Assembly (NCBI GenBank): GCA_021018995.1
Contig: CM037595.1
Location: 97,925,491-97,989,490, forward strand
Direction of reading: 5' to 3'
Source: Chloranthus sessilifolius
Lineage: Eukaryota; Streptophyta; Magnoliopsida; Chloranthales; Chloranthaceae
DNA length: 64,000 nucleotides
The translations under genes were made by a program, and so were the position numbers. The notes beneath the pieces are model-generated. The model was given only the letters and a program-made list of their open reading frames with translations. It had not been told where the DNA came from and ran no database searches. Positions within the stretch are counted from its first letter, which is position 1. Every line of letters starts with the position of its first letter. Shown here piece after piece: positions 9,870-23,764 of the stretch.

Positions 9870-12191
9870 TTTAACTACCTCGAAACCCGCACTGTCAATA
9901 CAACCCTTTAGGTCATATCCTATACTTCACATAGAACACTTGGTATATCTACACTAAAATCTGAAATAAAATACATCTAACTATATAGATAATGTCCCCA
10001 TAAGAAATTAAACCCTGCTTCTATATTAGATAGCCCTTGCTTGCAAAAGACGGTTCAATCGTCATGCCAATCGCATGAATAAAAGAACCGAACCGAACCA
10101 TCAGTGACATAACCAAAAGTCACATAGAGATGGTTCGCAAAAAGAATAAGTATCACAGAATTTAATATCCTACAAAACATAATTGGTCGGACATACCAAG
10201 CCTTACACTGAGTTCTCAAAATTATCAAAGGGCTACATCGCACGTCTACTAAAAGAAATCCTCTGGAGGGGGCTCTGATTCCTCTACAGGCACGTAATCC
10301 GAGTCCTCTAAATCTTGGTCCTCGATCTCCTCTGTTAACTCTGAACCTATGACGTATAGTCGAAGGGTGAGCTACATCATAGCTCAATAAGGAAAACAAT
10401 TAGCATGTATATTATCTCATATCACATATATCTATCATGACACAATTCTTAACATATGAACGAAAATCTGGAGTATTTATCATTTTTCGAAAGGGATAAC
10501 TAATGCAAAGTTTCAAAATACATCTCTCATCATTTGGACGGAATACACCCTTAACACACACTTAAAAGAATTACTTAAATAATTCCTCGAGCAATATAGC
10601 TTCGAGCTCCCGATGGAAGTACCCACCATCGTCGTTCACATGAACCATTGCACAATGCTTAAGTCCCTTTGCATGAGGTGACTTATGCCGAACGAAGTAT
10701 TTCCACTATAGAAATTAAAGAAAGGATATCCCGCCAAACCGATACACAATATGTATAGATATCCCGTCGTACCAGTCACGGATATTCCATCGTGTCGGTC
10801 ATGGATATCCCACCGTGTCGGTTGGGTATTCACAATTAAACCTGAAATCCAATATGTAAGATTACATATAGTTTATCACCGTGAGTTTGTGCTAATTATA
10901 TTAAATCAAGAATGTCACATGTCCACACATACTCTATTTCACCACTATTGATGTCACACACACACACACACATCTTTCACATGCCTCACAATTTAGGATT
11001 TAGGACTCACACACATTGCACATGCACACACACACAATTTCCTCTTGGTGATCACATTGTCTAATATGGCATGTTTAAACTATGTAATTGAATTCATGCT
11101 ATTTGAAAATAAAAGTTTGAAAACATATGCATTTTTGTCACATCACTACACATATGCTAGTTGAAAGCAAATACACATACTACGGAGTTTTCCCTACCTC
11201 GAACGGAGTCACACGGGGATTAAACCAAATAGCATCAAAAGCGCATTCACATAATCTCCTCACGTCACTCCTATAATCAAAGTACCCAAACACCCTATAA
11301 GAACGCTTAAAAGAACTAATAACACATACTACTGAAGAATTCAGAAGAAAAGAATAAGGTGAAGTACCATGTTCCTCGCGCGAGCGAGCCCCGAGTCTTC
11401 GGCGCGCGAGCAAAAATTGGTCCAAATCTCGCGCGACCGAACTAACATTAAATTGTTTGATGAGTTTTCACGAGGCCTTGCTCGAGCGAGACCTTTTTGC
11501 CTTTAAGTCCTCGCGTGAGTGAGATACAGGATTCTCACAGCTTTTCTTAAATTCTCGCGAGGCTGTTCAAGTCATATCTCTGAGACATTTCAAATATGAG
11601 TTTTCCCCAAACTCGATCCTCGCCAAATCTTAACTATTTTTAACTCTATTTCCTAAAGAATATTAAATATTATATTTTCAACATAAATAGCATTAAATTC
11701 TTACCTTTAATGCCTTGATTTCTCCATGGATTGGATCTTTGTCCCTTAACAACCCACAAGGCTAAAAAGAAACTCAAAGCTACTCTATCCTTCACTTTAA
11801 ATCCATACATTCACACGAGATCGTTGCGATCGTGCAATCTTAATCCTCTTACACCTTCGCTCAATCTCCCTTGAACTTCCTTGGATCAAATCCCACGAAT
11901 CCAAATCCCTTCTTTCTCTAACCTCTTCCTCTCTCTCAACAACTCAATAACCAAAACAAAAGAGTCCCACGTGGGAGACCTCTTTTTATCTCAACACTTG
12001 AGCTTGTTAGCTTGTTACTCACACATTGTACATAGGTGTTTAATAAACCTCTAATACCCTGTGTGTTAGTCACATGCACATGCCAAGTTGTGTGTTGGTG
12101 CCTAGGTTCCCTTGTGAACCCCACCATACACTTATTCACATTCACATGCACACCTGACCTATGGGGTTAGCGAAAAGTTAGAGTTATTACA
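9870..12191. repeat. LTR unit 2 of the tandem array
   Basis: Collinear with unit 1 over its whole length, with the ACGGATATC tandem at about 10715-10828 and the CTCGCG cluster at about 11374-11561. The last palindrome pair present in units 1 and 3 is missing. Ends GAGTTATTACA. Confidence 0.8.
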
Positions 12192-13151
12192 TTTAACTAC
12201 CCCGAAACTCGCACCGTCAATACAATCCTTTAGGTCGTATCCTATACTTCACATAGAACACTTGGTATATCCACACCAAAATCTGAAATAAAACACATCT
12301 AACTACACAGATAATGTCCCCATAAGAAATTAAACCCTTCTTCTATATTAGATAGCCCTTGCTTACAAAGGAAAGTTCAATCGTCATGCCAATCACATAA
12401 ATAAAAGAACCAAACCGAACCATCAGTGACACAACCAAAAGTCACATAGAGATGATTCGCAAAAAGAATAAGTATCCCAGAATTTAATATCCTACAAAAC
12501 ATAATTGGCCGGACATACCAAGCCTTACATTGAGTTCTCAAAATTATCAAAGGGATACAGCACACGTCTACTAAAAGAAATCCTCTTGAGGGGGTTTTGA
12601 TTCCTCTACAGGCACGTAGTCCGAGTCCTCTAAATCTTGGTCCTTGGTGTCCTCTGCTAACTCTGAACCTGTGACGTATAATCGAAGGGTGAGCTACATC
12701 ATATCTCAATAAGGAAAACAACTAGCATGTATATTATCTTACATCACAAATCTTTCATGACACAATTCTTAACATATGAACGAAAATCTAGAGCATTTAT
12801 CATTATTCGAAAGGGATGACTAATGCATAGTTTCAAAATACATCTCTCATCATTTGGATGGAGCACACCGTTAAAAAACACACTTAAAAGAATTACTTAA
12901 ATAATTCTTCGAGCAATATAGCTTCGAGCTCACGATAGAAGTACCCACCATCGTCGCTCACATAAACCATTGCACAATGCCCAAGACTCTTTGCATGAGG
13001 TGACTTGTATCAAACGAAGTATTTTCACTGGGAAAATCAAAGAACGGATATCCCGCCAAATCGGTACACAATTTGTACGGATATCCCGCCGTACCGGTCA
13101 CAGATATTCTCCCGTGTTGGTCACGGATATCCCGCCGTGTCGGTTGGGTAT
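12192..13151. repeat. LTR unit 3, left part
   Basis: Collinear with the left 960 bp of units 1 and 2. Interrupted at GGTAT (13147-13151), the 5-bp target duplication of the Athila-like array; the unit continues at 29677. Confidence 0.85.
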
Positions 13152-14472
13152 TGATCGATTTTAAATTAACCCTTGCAAGTGTACAAGATCTGTTCTAGTA
13201 AGGCAAGAACAAGGGTGTCGAACCCACAGGGAAATGTGAAATTTCAATCAATTCTTCCTAGAGATTTTGAAAACATCCCCGAGGAAGTACCAAGGGCAGA
13301 TTTAATTTTTACCAAAAACTTAACACTTTTCTAATTGCAAGAAAGAAAATAAATTAATCTAAAAATTTTGTAATGAGAAATTTAAGAACAAATTTTAAAA
13401 CGAGATCAAGGAATATGCTACCCCAGATTTGCATCCCTTTCTATTATTAAACCCACAGTTTTATTAATCATCAAACACACCATCATTCCAAAAGATCAAA
13501 TGACTAGTAATTAAGCATGATCATTAACCCGGCATACCCTATCTAAAAACGACTCACCTAACATTGCGGTATGAATCATGCTAAAAGCATAGCGTATCTC
13601 ATGATGTTTAGATCAAAACAACATAAACATAATCACAAACTTTGAGAAAAACGATTTGATGATGACAATATTATACTATGGCATTAAACATAAAATATGG
13701 GTACTTATCTGGGGATCGCATCTTCCCCGATCTACAGCTTTTAGCCACTCATCCTTGGTACAAGATCTTCAATTTCATTCAAGTCCATTCCCAAGAGAAA
13801 AGAAAACTAAAAATAAAAATATGTTCTAAGCAAGTCTCTTTACAAAAAAATCTAAAACTAAAAAAACTAAACTAAAATTAAAAACTAAAAGCTCTCGGAA
13901 GATAACCCTACACTAAAAACTCTATATTCAAAAAGCCCTCCTCTACAAAGCCGTGGGCCTCTTATTTATAATAGCCGATTCAAACTAACCCTAGTTGCCT
14001 CAATCGATTGAGGCTTAGATCTCAATCGATTGAACTTTGAATAATTGCCTCAATCGATTGAGGCTTAGATCTCAATCGATTGAACTTTGAATTTAACCTC
14101 CTTTAAGACACTTTTGCCTTTTTGTCTCAATCGATTGAATTTCATGTCTCAATCGATTGACTTTCTAGGGTTGAGTTTTACTCCATCATCAATCGATTGA
14201 CAATAATGCCTCAATCGATTGACTCTTCAATGCAAAGTCTTCCCTTTCTTGATGGAAGTTGATTCTCTTCATGGCTTTCAATGCTTCTTTGGACCTTTTT
14301 ATCCATAGTTCTTTTATAGCCTTTAATTTCCTTCTTTTATGCACTTGAACGATCTAACTGTCAGAAACACCTGTAAACATCAAAACTTCACAACAGCCAT
14401 TAAATACTTTCATCGATCTGCTAAGTGTAGGGTTTAAGGTATGTAATATAGTCATATTTCAAAGACCGATCA
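13152..14472 (-). repeat. Athila-like LTR A (3' end of the array)
   Basis: Plus-strand ends TGATCGATTTT and CCGATCA. A minus-strand TATA box (TATAAATA) lies at 13963-13970. Upstream of it in minus orientation are four pairs of TCAATCGATTGA between 14000 and 14222. The paired starts are 22 bp apart, for example 14000 and 14022. Confidence 0.92.
14000..14222. promoter_or_regulatory. Paired TCAATCGATTGA palindromes in LTR A U3
   Basis: Eight copies arranged as four pairs with 22 bp between starts (a 12-bp palindrome plus a 10-bp spacer), ending about 29 bp upstream of the LTR TATA box in transcription order. The equivalent clusters are 21553-21776, 29204-29427 and 51164-51387. Position fits an enhancer in U3; each pair could also fold into a 12-bp-stem, 10-nt-loop hairpin. 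Confidence 0.85.
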
Positions 14473-16160
14473 CACCCCAAACCTACACTTTGCTAGTCCT
14501 CGAGCAAAGAGAATGATAAATATAAAAATAAAACTAACATCCTAAAATTTAAATGCCACTTTAGGGAACACGATTGCACTTAGCATGTGCAACAAGCCTT
14601 TAAACCCTAGGTGATCCCTAGTGGAGGAGTTGTGTCTCTGAGGGTTTACGGTGAAGTTACCCACAAACTTCCAAACCATCGGCAAAATTGAGTTTTCAAA
14701 ACATGATTTTTTATAACATATATACCATTCAAAAACAAAACATCATTAATTGGTTCAACATGTGAATCATCAATCTTAAATACCAATGTCATGTCAATCA
14801 TGCTAGTATCCATTCAAATTAATCTAATGCTCAAATTGTTAGATAACTCATTCATTCATGCTTAGCGTGAAGTGTGTGCATACCAAAACCAAGATTCATC
14901 CATCTTAGAACTAGTCCAAGCGGAAAATCATCGGATCTCATGTCTCAACTCAATCCTCACTTTAGGTATACTCAAATAAAATCACTCCGATGATGGGTAA
15001 GTTTTCGCAATATGTGAGAGATCAATACAAAACAAATCAAAAGGTCTCACATGATAAATGAAACACGATGTAATCAATGAACAAAAAACAGATCTCATAA
15101 GAACAGATACTTGAATATCCTAAGCATGTCATATCAAGTGTCATAGGTATCACATATTTACTCTCCACAAGGCGCTTACCAATGCAAGATCGGATCATGA
15201 AGGTCTTTTGTAGGGTTGTAATGGGGCTCGGAAAGGGTAAGAAAGAAAGGAATTTAGATTCAAAATTACGAGAAATCGAGAAAAAGGTACTAACTTTTTC
15301 TTTCTAATTTCTCACCATTTTTTTTTAATATTTTCTTTTCTCACTCTTTCTTCTTCTTTGAATTTCTTTTCTTAATGGTACCTCACATTTTCATTCTTTG
15401 TCAAATTTCTCTTTTCTCCTTTTTTTATTTTTTTATTATTTTGCCATACACTCTCGATAACACCACAACTCGGTATCCCTCCACTTACTCTCTTTTCACT
15501 CATTTTCATCCCTCATTCCCAACGTCTTAAATAAGAAGGGTAAAACCGAATTTTCGAGAAATGGTAAGGGTTAAAGGTTAATGTGGCTTATCAAAGAATG
15601 TATAAAGGTAAATTTTTCAATAGGCTCAAAGGGGTACTAGAAGGATAAATTTAAATGAGGTGGGTCATTTTAAGCACAAACGAGCCAAAGATGGCCTTCC
15701 ATCATATCCTTAAAAGATGGTAATCTTGCCTATTTGTCTTGAGTAGATATCGACATTCTAACACAATAATATGAATTTGATTTCATGTAAAGTCACATGG
15801 TAAAATAAAATGTATGAGATTATGCAAAATAATTAGTATTCAAAGAAAACTCCGAGTTTATGTATTCACTCATCAATGACGGGAAATTAGCTCTAAAGCT
15901 CACCAGGTTTAGTCTCCACTAAGAACCTACGATCCAACGTTTAAAATAATTCATCGATTTCTAAATCTTAGCTTGGTATAAGTGCACAAATTCTAAGCAT
16001 GAATTTCAAAGTCATCCACAAATTATCACATTAAGCTTCATTATCCTAGATACAAGTAATCAAAATATGCCATCAATATTCTTAAAATTAAATTCTCATG
16101 CATCATCAACTAAAGTTTGAAAACTACTGCAAAGTAAATCATGTATGATGGTTAAAATTG

Positions 16161-16191
<31 letters not shown>

Positions 16192-16540
16192 TTTTAAATA
16201 CATAACACAAGATAGATTTTAAATACATAACACAAGATAGATAACCATACCCCCAAACCTAAGAATGACAATGTCCTCATTGGTTGAAATAAGTAGGCAC
16301 CCCCAAACCTGTTGAAAAGTACCTCACACAAAGATCAGGTGCAGAGAATATACGCATCAAATTAGAACATGACCAAAAATAGATTGAAGGTAATGTGGCT
16401 ATATGTATTTGGAAAGTAAAAATAACCTAAACTAAACTAAAAACTAAATTCTAGAACTAACAAAAACAAAAAGGAAAACAAAAATAAGTAAAACATAATG
16501 GTTGCCTCCCGAAGGCCGAGTTTAAGTGTCGACACTTCAT
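14473..16540 (-). other. Athila-like internal region 1, 3' non-coding part
   Basis: The polypurine tract lies immediately beside the LTR (GGTTTGGGGTG on the minus strand, 14473-14485). The rest is AT-rich with no pol domains. It includes a T-rich block at 15295-15440 and a (TTA)n run at about 16166-16190. In an autonomous relative, RT and integrase would follow protease here; none is recognisable. Confidence 0.75.
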
Positions 16541-19400
16541 TGCTCAAATACCGGGATCAAATACCTGGATCAACTGTTTCAATTTCACAGTTGATGGCTG
16601 CTCGGTTGATGGGGTCAGCACAGCCTTTACTTTAACAGGTAGTGATTCTACCTCAGGCACACTGTGAGCATCTTGACATGGTGAACACCAAATTTTCTCT
16701 TCTAACTGCCTCCTTTTAGATCCCTTTTTCTCAGAGAAGGCCAACAAAGCCGTTTCAACTTCTTCTTTGATGAGCATTGATGGTAATGCTTCATCCATTA
16801 CTTTGTCCATGCGATCGATGTAAAACAATCGACCTCATCCTCTTGAAATGGTTCATCGTATGGAAAATATTCAATCGAACCTTCATGTTTCCAAAAGAAA
16901 CGCCCATGACACACCGCTCGACAATTTATGCAAGCGTTGGCGATGGCGAAAGCAGACGTCAAGGATGATGGGGACTTGATTAATTGATTTAAGATGATTC
17001 CATGTCCAAAACAACAAAATCCTTTGGAAAGACAAACTTATCTATTCCAACCAAGACATCCTCAATAACGCCTCCGTCTTACGGATCTATCTGCGATTGA
17101 GTGACTGCTAGGGTCTCAATTCACCCAGTCCGAGTTTCTTGTACAATAAATATGGGATTAAATTAACACTGGCTCCCAAATCCAATAACGCTTTCCCAAC
17201 TGGTTGCCCACCAAGGACACATGGAATAAAAAGAACTCCAGGGTCTTTTAGTTTTTGTGGGGTTTCCAATTGCAATATGGAACTGACTTGATTAGTCAAG
17301 AACACTTTCCTCGAAACATGATTACGTGCCTTTCTCTTCCGAGTGCATAAATCTTTGAAAAACTTTGCATACTCAGGCACTTGCTTGATCGTTTCAAGCA
17401 ATGGAAGGTTTATCTTTACTTGCTTAAATGTTTCGAAAATATCTTCCATTTTTGTTGGTCCCTTTCCCATTCTTGATGGAGGAGTTAGGCATTGAGGAAA
17501 TGGTGCCTTTGGGACAAAAGGTGCGGATTCCATTTCTAATTCTTGTTCATGCCCTTGTTGGCCAAGTGAAGGAGGCTGCCTTCCATTACTTTGTCTTTTT
17601 CTTCTCTTCTTTTCTCCTCCTCTTTCTCTTTCCTTTCTCTGTTCTTTTCTCGGACTCTTTCTCTTCTTCTCTTTCTTTTGACTCTCTCTTTTTCCATTTC
17701 TCTTGCTTCTTCTTGCTCTGCTTCTCCTTCTTCCTCTTCCGCTGATTCTCTTGCTTCTGTAGGCATTTCCACTTGATTATCAACTTCACGCCCACTTCTC
17801 AGCACTGTAACAGCTTTTAATTCTTGATAGTTGGATGGTCCCTCACTAGATGATGTTTGACCCCGAGGATTGTTGACGGGTTGGCTGGGAAGCCTACCTT
17901 CCGCTCGTTGGCTCAGTTGATTAGTCAATTGACTAAATTGATCTAACATCATCTGTTGAAAAGCTTGCATGCTTCGCATCAGGTTTTCTTCGGATCGTAA
18001 TCTTTTGAATTGTTGGCATGAGATTGATTTAGATTCGATTGAAATTCGTTGTTACGGTATTCAAGATATGGATGATCATACTGAGCATTCTCTGAAATTA
18101 GAATTCGCTGGAAATAAGAATTCGGAAATTGTGGTGGGCGGAAATTGGGTTGAAATTTTTGTGGAAAAACTTGTTGTCCACCCATTGGATTGGCTTTGTA
18201 TGGCTGGTGTACCTGACCGGTTTGGTTCAATCCACCCCATCCTAAGTTGGGGTGATTTTTCCATTCCGGATTGTAGGTATTGGAGTACATGTTACTACCG
18301 CCACGATAAGATTGAGTCTCATTGACCTGCTCTTGACGAGTAGGTCCATCAAGGAAGAATGACAAGGTAGTGGGGCACTCATTAGCCATATGACCTGGGT
18401 GGTCACAAATTGAGCACACAATGGGGGTGACAGGAACTTTAGCTTGCTTGGTCGCAGCTAACAACATGTTCATCTGTTTGGACAACATATCAACCTTGGT
18501 TGATAGATCAGAGGTATTGTTGTTGACCTCATACAATCCGTTTTTGGTCAACATATGAGATTTAGGCGCCAAGTCCAACGTGGTTCGCCCCAGTGTCTCA
18601 CTTTGTATCGAAGTTTGATACAACTTCTCAAACAACGCCCACAATTCATCAGCTTCTTTTGTGGCACAAGATCCACCACAAGATGCATCAACCATGCGTC
18701 TTTCTTTAGGAATTAGTCCATTGTAAAAGCTTTGGACTTGTTGCCACCTTGGAATTTGATGATTAGGGCAACTTCTGATTAATTCCTTAACACGTTCCCA
18801 ACATTCATGGAATGTTTCAGTAGGTTGTTGGGAAAAGAATTGAATCTTTTGACGCAACTCAATGGCCTTCGTCATGGGAAAGTACTGAGGAACTGGCGAT
18901 GTAGCTCGCCCAACTCCGAATAGATTGTGGTTCTAAGGAATAGAACCACGTTTTGCCTTATCTCGTAAAGAGAACGGAAAGAGTGAGCTTCGCTTATCTC
19001 GTCAAGAAACGTTGTGGACTCGAACATTTTGCATACCCTGGTGAATTCATTTAAATGAACGTGGGATTTTCATTTGCCAAACCATGGAAAATTGGTAGCA
19101 TATGAATCATCGCAGATTTGAATTCATAGTGGTTCCTCGGATGGGAGCATGCATGATGCATTCTGATCCTCGTAAAACCGGGATCATTATAATATTCAAG
19201 TGTTCTAGGTCCCTCATAGTAATTATTGTTCCCATTATGTCCATTATTTGCATTGTTGCCATTCGTTGTTGTTTCCATTCATTTCTTGCTCTTGATCACC
19301 ATAGTATCGATGATGATACTGATTCCTTTGGATTCTACGATTGTCTCGCAAAGATCGTTCGATCTCCGGATTAAACGGTAGTAAGTGTGGGTGATGAGAA
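16541..19400 (-). pseudogene. Athila-like gag-protease, copy 1 (fossil)
   Basis: Read leftward. An Asn-rich N-terminus (TTTNGNNANNGHNGNNN) is followed by a retrotransposon gag core (QPTETFHECWERVKELIRSC, QVQSFYNGL, MVDASCGGS). Then come a CCHC knuckle CSICDHPGHMANEC, a Gln/Pro/Asn-rich region, a highly charged Glu/Arg/Lys stretch and an aspartic protease with ALLDLGASVNLIPYLLYKKL. The DLGAS form is typical of Athila-type proteases. Gag packages the RNA and protease matures it. Coding ends without RT. A few breaks are present; part may be assembly error (see findings). Confidence 0.85.
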
Positions 19401-20684
19401 CGAGTAAAGTTCATACACCACACTCACAATCAAGGATTTGAACAATCCAAAATAAATCCACACAATCTCAATCGATTGAGACAAAGGTCTCAATAGATTG
19501 ATGGCACTACAAATTTGCATAAAAATGACTTTGTCCAATCGATTGAGAGGTGATCTCAATCGATTGAGGTTCCAAGAGTCAAAAAAACACAATTTCACAC
19601 CAAGATTTGTCCAATCGATTGAGAGGCTGCTCTCAATCGATTGAGGTTCCAAGATTAAAGCACACAAGAGTTGTGTCAATTGATTGACATAGGAATGTCA
19701 ATCGATTGAACAAAGAGTAGAGAGCACACAAAAAGTTTGTAAGTCAATCTATTGAGGAGCTACTCTCAATAGATTGAGGTTCAAGGGTCACAAAGCACAC
19801 AGAACTACACACTAATGACTTTGCGGTCAATCTATTGAGGGGCTGCTCTCAATCGATTGAGAGAAGGCAAGAACTTCACAAAAGTTTAAAATCCAGTGTC
19901 AATCGATTGACATAGACTGGTCAATCGATTGAGAGAAAGGTGCACAGTGACCAAAGTAAGGAGAAAGAGGAAAGAAAAACAATCAGAAATTTTTTTTTTT
20001 TTTTTTCTAAAACTTTCCTAAAAGAAAAACTTCTAAACTAAGAATATAAAATCCTTCCAAAAAAAAAAAAAAAAAAAAAACTTCTAAACAAGAATATAAA
20101 CCTTTCTAAAAATATAAACTTCCTAAAATAAAAACTTCCTAAAAGAATAAAAAAAATATAAACTTCCTAAAATATAAACTTCCTAAAAGAATAAAAAATA
20201 AAAATATAAACTTCCTAAAATAAAAACTTCCTAAAAGAATAAAAAATAAAAATATAAACTTCCTAAAAACTATTTTTAGAAAATCCTATAAAATCTAAAA
20301 GAGGAAAATAAAAAATAAATAAATAAAAAAAAAAGAATCCTACTAAACTAAGAACTTCTAAAAACCTAAACTTCCTAAAAGAAGATTGCAAAATCTAATC
20401 TAAGAGAGAAGAATTAAGGAAAGAAATTTGTTTTTGATATTTTTTTTTTTTTTTTTTTTTTTTCTATTTCCTCTCAATCTATTGACAGAGTTGTGTCAAT
20501 AGATTGAGACACATTATTGCTAAAAACACACACAGTCAATCGATTGAGAACAAGGCTCAATCGATTGACTGACAAACAAACACACACACAAAATAGAGTC
20601 AATCGATTGAGGGGTTATTCTCAATCGATTGACTGCTATAAAAACAAAAATCTCGAATCGGAATTAACCAAAATTTCGCCGATT
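19401..20684 (-). promoter_or_regulatory. Leader of internal region 1 with phased TCAATCGATTGA pairs
   Basis: The untranslated stretch between the primer site and gag. It holds about twenty copies of TCAATCGATTGA and variants (TCAATCTATTGA, TCAATAGATTGA) from 19468 to 20632, mostly as pairs with 22 bp between starts (19468/19490, 20599/20621). Between them lies an A-rich tandem of the type CTTCCTAAAA-(A/T)n (about 20020-20400). Some variants are balanced (CTATTG paired with CAATAG), so each pair keeps the ability to base-pair. Confidence 0.8.
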
Positions 20685-20708
20685 TCCCCGGCAACGGCGC
20701 CAAAAACT
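20685..20708 (-). other. Primer binding site for tRNA-Asp
   Basis: The plus strand reads CCCCGGCAACGGCGCCA at 20686-20702, identical to the 3' end of plant tRNA-Asp including the CCA. The minus-strand RNA is therefore complementary to the primer tRNA. It lies six bases from the LTR, as expected. The equivalent site beside LTR C (28334-28350) is diverged. Confidence 0.92.
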
Positions 20709-22025
20709 TGATCGATTTTAAATTAACCCTTGCAAGTGTACAAGATCTGTTCTAGTAAGGCAAGAACAAGGGTGTCGAACCCACAGGGAAATGTGAAATT
20801 TCAATCAATTCTTCCTAGAGATTTTGAAAACATCCCCGAGGAAGTACCAAGGCGATTTAATTTTACCAAAACTTAACACTTTTCTAATTGCAAGAAAGAA
20901 AATAAATTAATCTAAAAATTTTGTAATGAGAAATTTAAGAACAAATTTAAAAGCGAGATCAAGGAATATGCTACCCATTTGCATCCCTTTCTATTATTAA
21001 ACCCACAGTTTTATTAATCATCAAACACACCATCATTCCAAAAGATCAAATGACTAGTAATTAAGCATGATCATTAACCCGGCATACCCTATCTAAAAAC
21101 GATGACTCAGCCTAACATTGCGGTATGAATCATGCTAAAAGCATAGCGTATCTCATGATGTTTAGATCAAAACAACATAAACATAATCACAAACTTTGAG
21201 AAAATGATTTGATGATGACAATATTATACTATGGCATTAAACATAAAATATGGGTACTTATCTGGGGATCGCATCTTCCCCGATCTACAGCTTTTAGCCA
21301 CTCATCCTTGGTACAAGATCTTCAATTTCATTCAAGTCCATTCCCAAGAGAAAAGAAAACTAAAAATAAAAATATGTTCTAAGCAAGTCTCTTTACAAAA
21401 AAATCTAAAACTAAAAAAACTAAACTAAAATTAAAAACTAAAAGCTCTCGGAAGATAACCCTACACTAAAAACTCTATATTCAAAAAGCCCTCCTCTACA
21501 AAGCCGTGGGCCTCTTATTTATAATAGCCGATTCAAACTAACCCTAGTTGCCTCAATCGATTGAGGCTTAGATCTCAATCGATTGAACTTTGAATAATTG
21601 CCTCAATCGATTGAGGCTTAGATCTCAATCGATTGAACTTTGAATTTAACCTCCTTTAAGACACTTTTGCCTTTTTGTCTCAATCGATTGAATTTCATGT
21701 CTCAATCGATTGACTTTCTAGGGTTGAGTTTTACTCCATCTGTCAATCGATTGACAATAATGCCTCAATCGATTGACTCTTCAATGCAAAGTCTTCCCTT
21801 TCTTGATGGAAGTTGATTCTCTTCATGGCTTTCAATGCTTCTTTGGACCTTTTTATCCATAGTTCTTTTATAGCCTTTAATTTCCTTCTTTTATGCACTT
21901 GAACGATCTAACTGTCAGAAACACCTGTAAACATCAAAACTTCACAACAGCCATCAAATACTTTCATCGAACTGCTAAGTGTAGGGTTTAAGGTATGAAA
22001 TATAGTCATATTTCAGCACCGATCA
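20709..22025 (-). repeat. Athila-like LTR B (shared middle LTR)
   Basis: Serves as 5' LTR to internal region 1 and 3' LTR to internal region 2. TATA box on the minus strand at 21516-21523; palindrome pairs at 21553-21776. Minus-strand polypurine tract TTTGGGGGTG follows at about 22026-22038. Confidence 0.92.
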
Positions 22026-23733
22026 CACCCCCAAACCTACACTTTGCTAGTCCTCGAGCAAAGAGAATGATAAATATAAAAATAAAACTAACATCCTAAA
22101 ATTTAAATGCCACTTTCGTAGGGAACACGATTGCACTTAGCATGTGCAACAAGCCTTTAAACCCCTAGGTGATCCCTAGTGGAGGAGTTGTGTCTCTGAG
22201 GGTTTGGAAGTTACCCACAAACTTCCAAACCATCGGCAAAATTGAGTTTTCAAAACATGATTTTTTATAACATATATACCATTCAAAACAAAACATCATT
22301 AATTGGTTCAACATGTGAATCATCAATCTTAAATACCAATGTCATGTCAATCATGCTAGTATCCATTCAAATTAATCTAATGCTCAAATTGTTAGATAAC
22401 TCATTCATTCATGCTTAAGCGTGAAGTGTGTGCATACCAAAACCAAGATTCATCCATCTTAGAACTAGTCCAAACGGAAAATCATCGGATCTCATGTCTC
22501 AACTCAATCCTCACTTTAGGTATACTCTCGAAATAAAATCACTCCGATGATGGGTAAGTTTTCGCACATATGTGAGAGATCAATACAAAACAAATCAAAA
22601 GGTCTCACATGATAAATGAAACACGATGTAATCAATGAACAAAAAAAACAGATCTCATAAGAACAGATACTTGAATATCCTAAGCATGTCATATCAAGTG
22701 TCATAGGTATCACATATTTACTCTCCACAAGGCAGTTACCAATGCAAGATCAGATCATGAAGGTCTTTTGTAGGGTTGTAATGGGGCTCAGGAAAGGGTA
22801 AGAAAGAAAGGGAATTTAGATTCAAAATTTCTGAGAAATCAGAAAAGGTACTAACTTTTTCTTTTCTAATTTCTCACCATTTTTTTTTTTAATATTTTTC
22901 TTTTCTCACTCTTTCTTCTTCTTTTGAATTTCTTTTCTTAATGGTACCTCACATTTTTCATTCTTTGTCAAATTTCTCTTTTTCTCCTTTTTTTTATTTT
23001 TTTTTATTTTTGCCATACACTCTCAGTAAACACCACAACTCGGTATCCCTCCACTTACTCTCTTTTCACTCATTTTCATCCCTCATTCCCAACGTCTCAG
23101 AAATAAGAAGGGTAAAACTGAATTTTCAGAAATGGTAAGGGGTTAAAGGTTAATGTGGCTTATCAAAGAATGTATAAAGGTAAATTTTTCAATAGGCTCA
23201 AAGGGGTACTAGAAGGATAAATTTATATGAGGTGGGACATTTTAAGCACAAACGAGCCAAAGATGGCCTTCAATCATATCCTTAAAAGATGGTAATCTTG
23301 CCTATTTGTCTTGAGTAGATACTGACATTCTAACACAATAATATGAATTTGATTTCATGCAAAGTCACAAGCCAAAAATAAAATGTATGAGATTATGCAA
23401 AATAATTAGTATTCAAAGAAAACTCCGAGTTTATGTATTCACTCATCAATGACGGGAAATTAGCTCTAAAGCTCACCAGGTTTAGTCTCCACTAAGAACC
23501 TACGATCCAACGTTTAAAATAATTCATCGATTTCTAAATCTTAGCTTGGTATAAGTGCACAAATTCTAAGCATGAATTTCAAAGTCATCCACAAATTATC
23601 ACATTAAGCTTCATTATCCTAGATACAAGTAATCAAAATATGCCATCAATATTCTTAAAATTAAATTCTCATGCATCATCAACTAAAGTTTGAAAACTAC
23701 TGCAAAGTAAATCATGTATGATGGTTAAAATTG

Positions 23734-23764
<31 letters not shown>

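Noticed and set aside
7747-12721. Recurrent frames of about 110 codons on the minus strand in each LTR unit
   Set aside because: They recur only because the units are homologous; composition is non-coding and no family matches.
14000-14222. CRISPR-like array (regular short repeats with spacers)
   Set aside because: Repeats are 12-bp palindromes in an LTR U3 with 10-bp spacers, in plant nuclear DNA and with no cas genes; this is a promoter or leader feature.
17428-17776. Plus-strand Phe/Ser-rich frames opposite the Athila-like gag
   Set aside because: Shadow of the Glu/Arg/Lys-rich gag segment on the minus strand.
20686-20702. A tRNA-Asp gene
   Set aside because: Only the 3' 17 bases of tRNA-Asp are present, next to an LTR: a primer binding site, not a tRNA gene.
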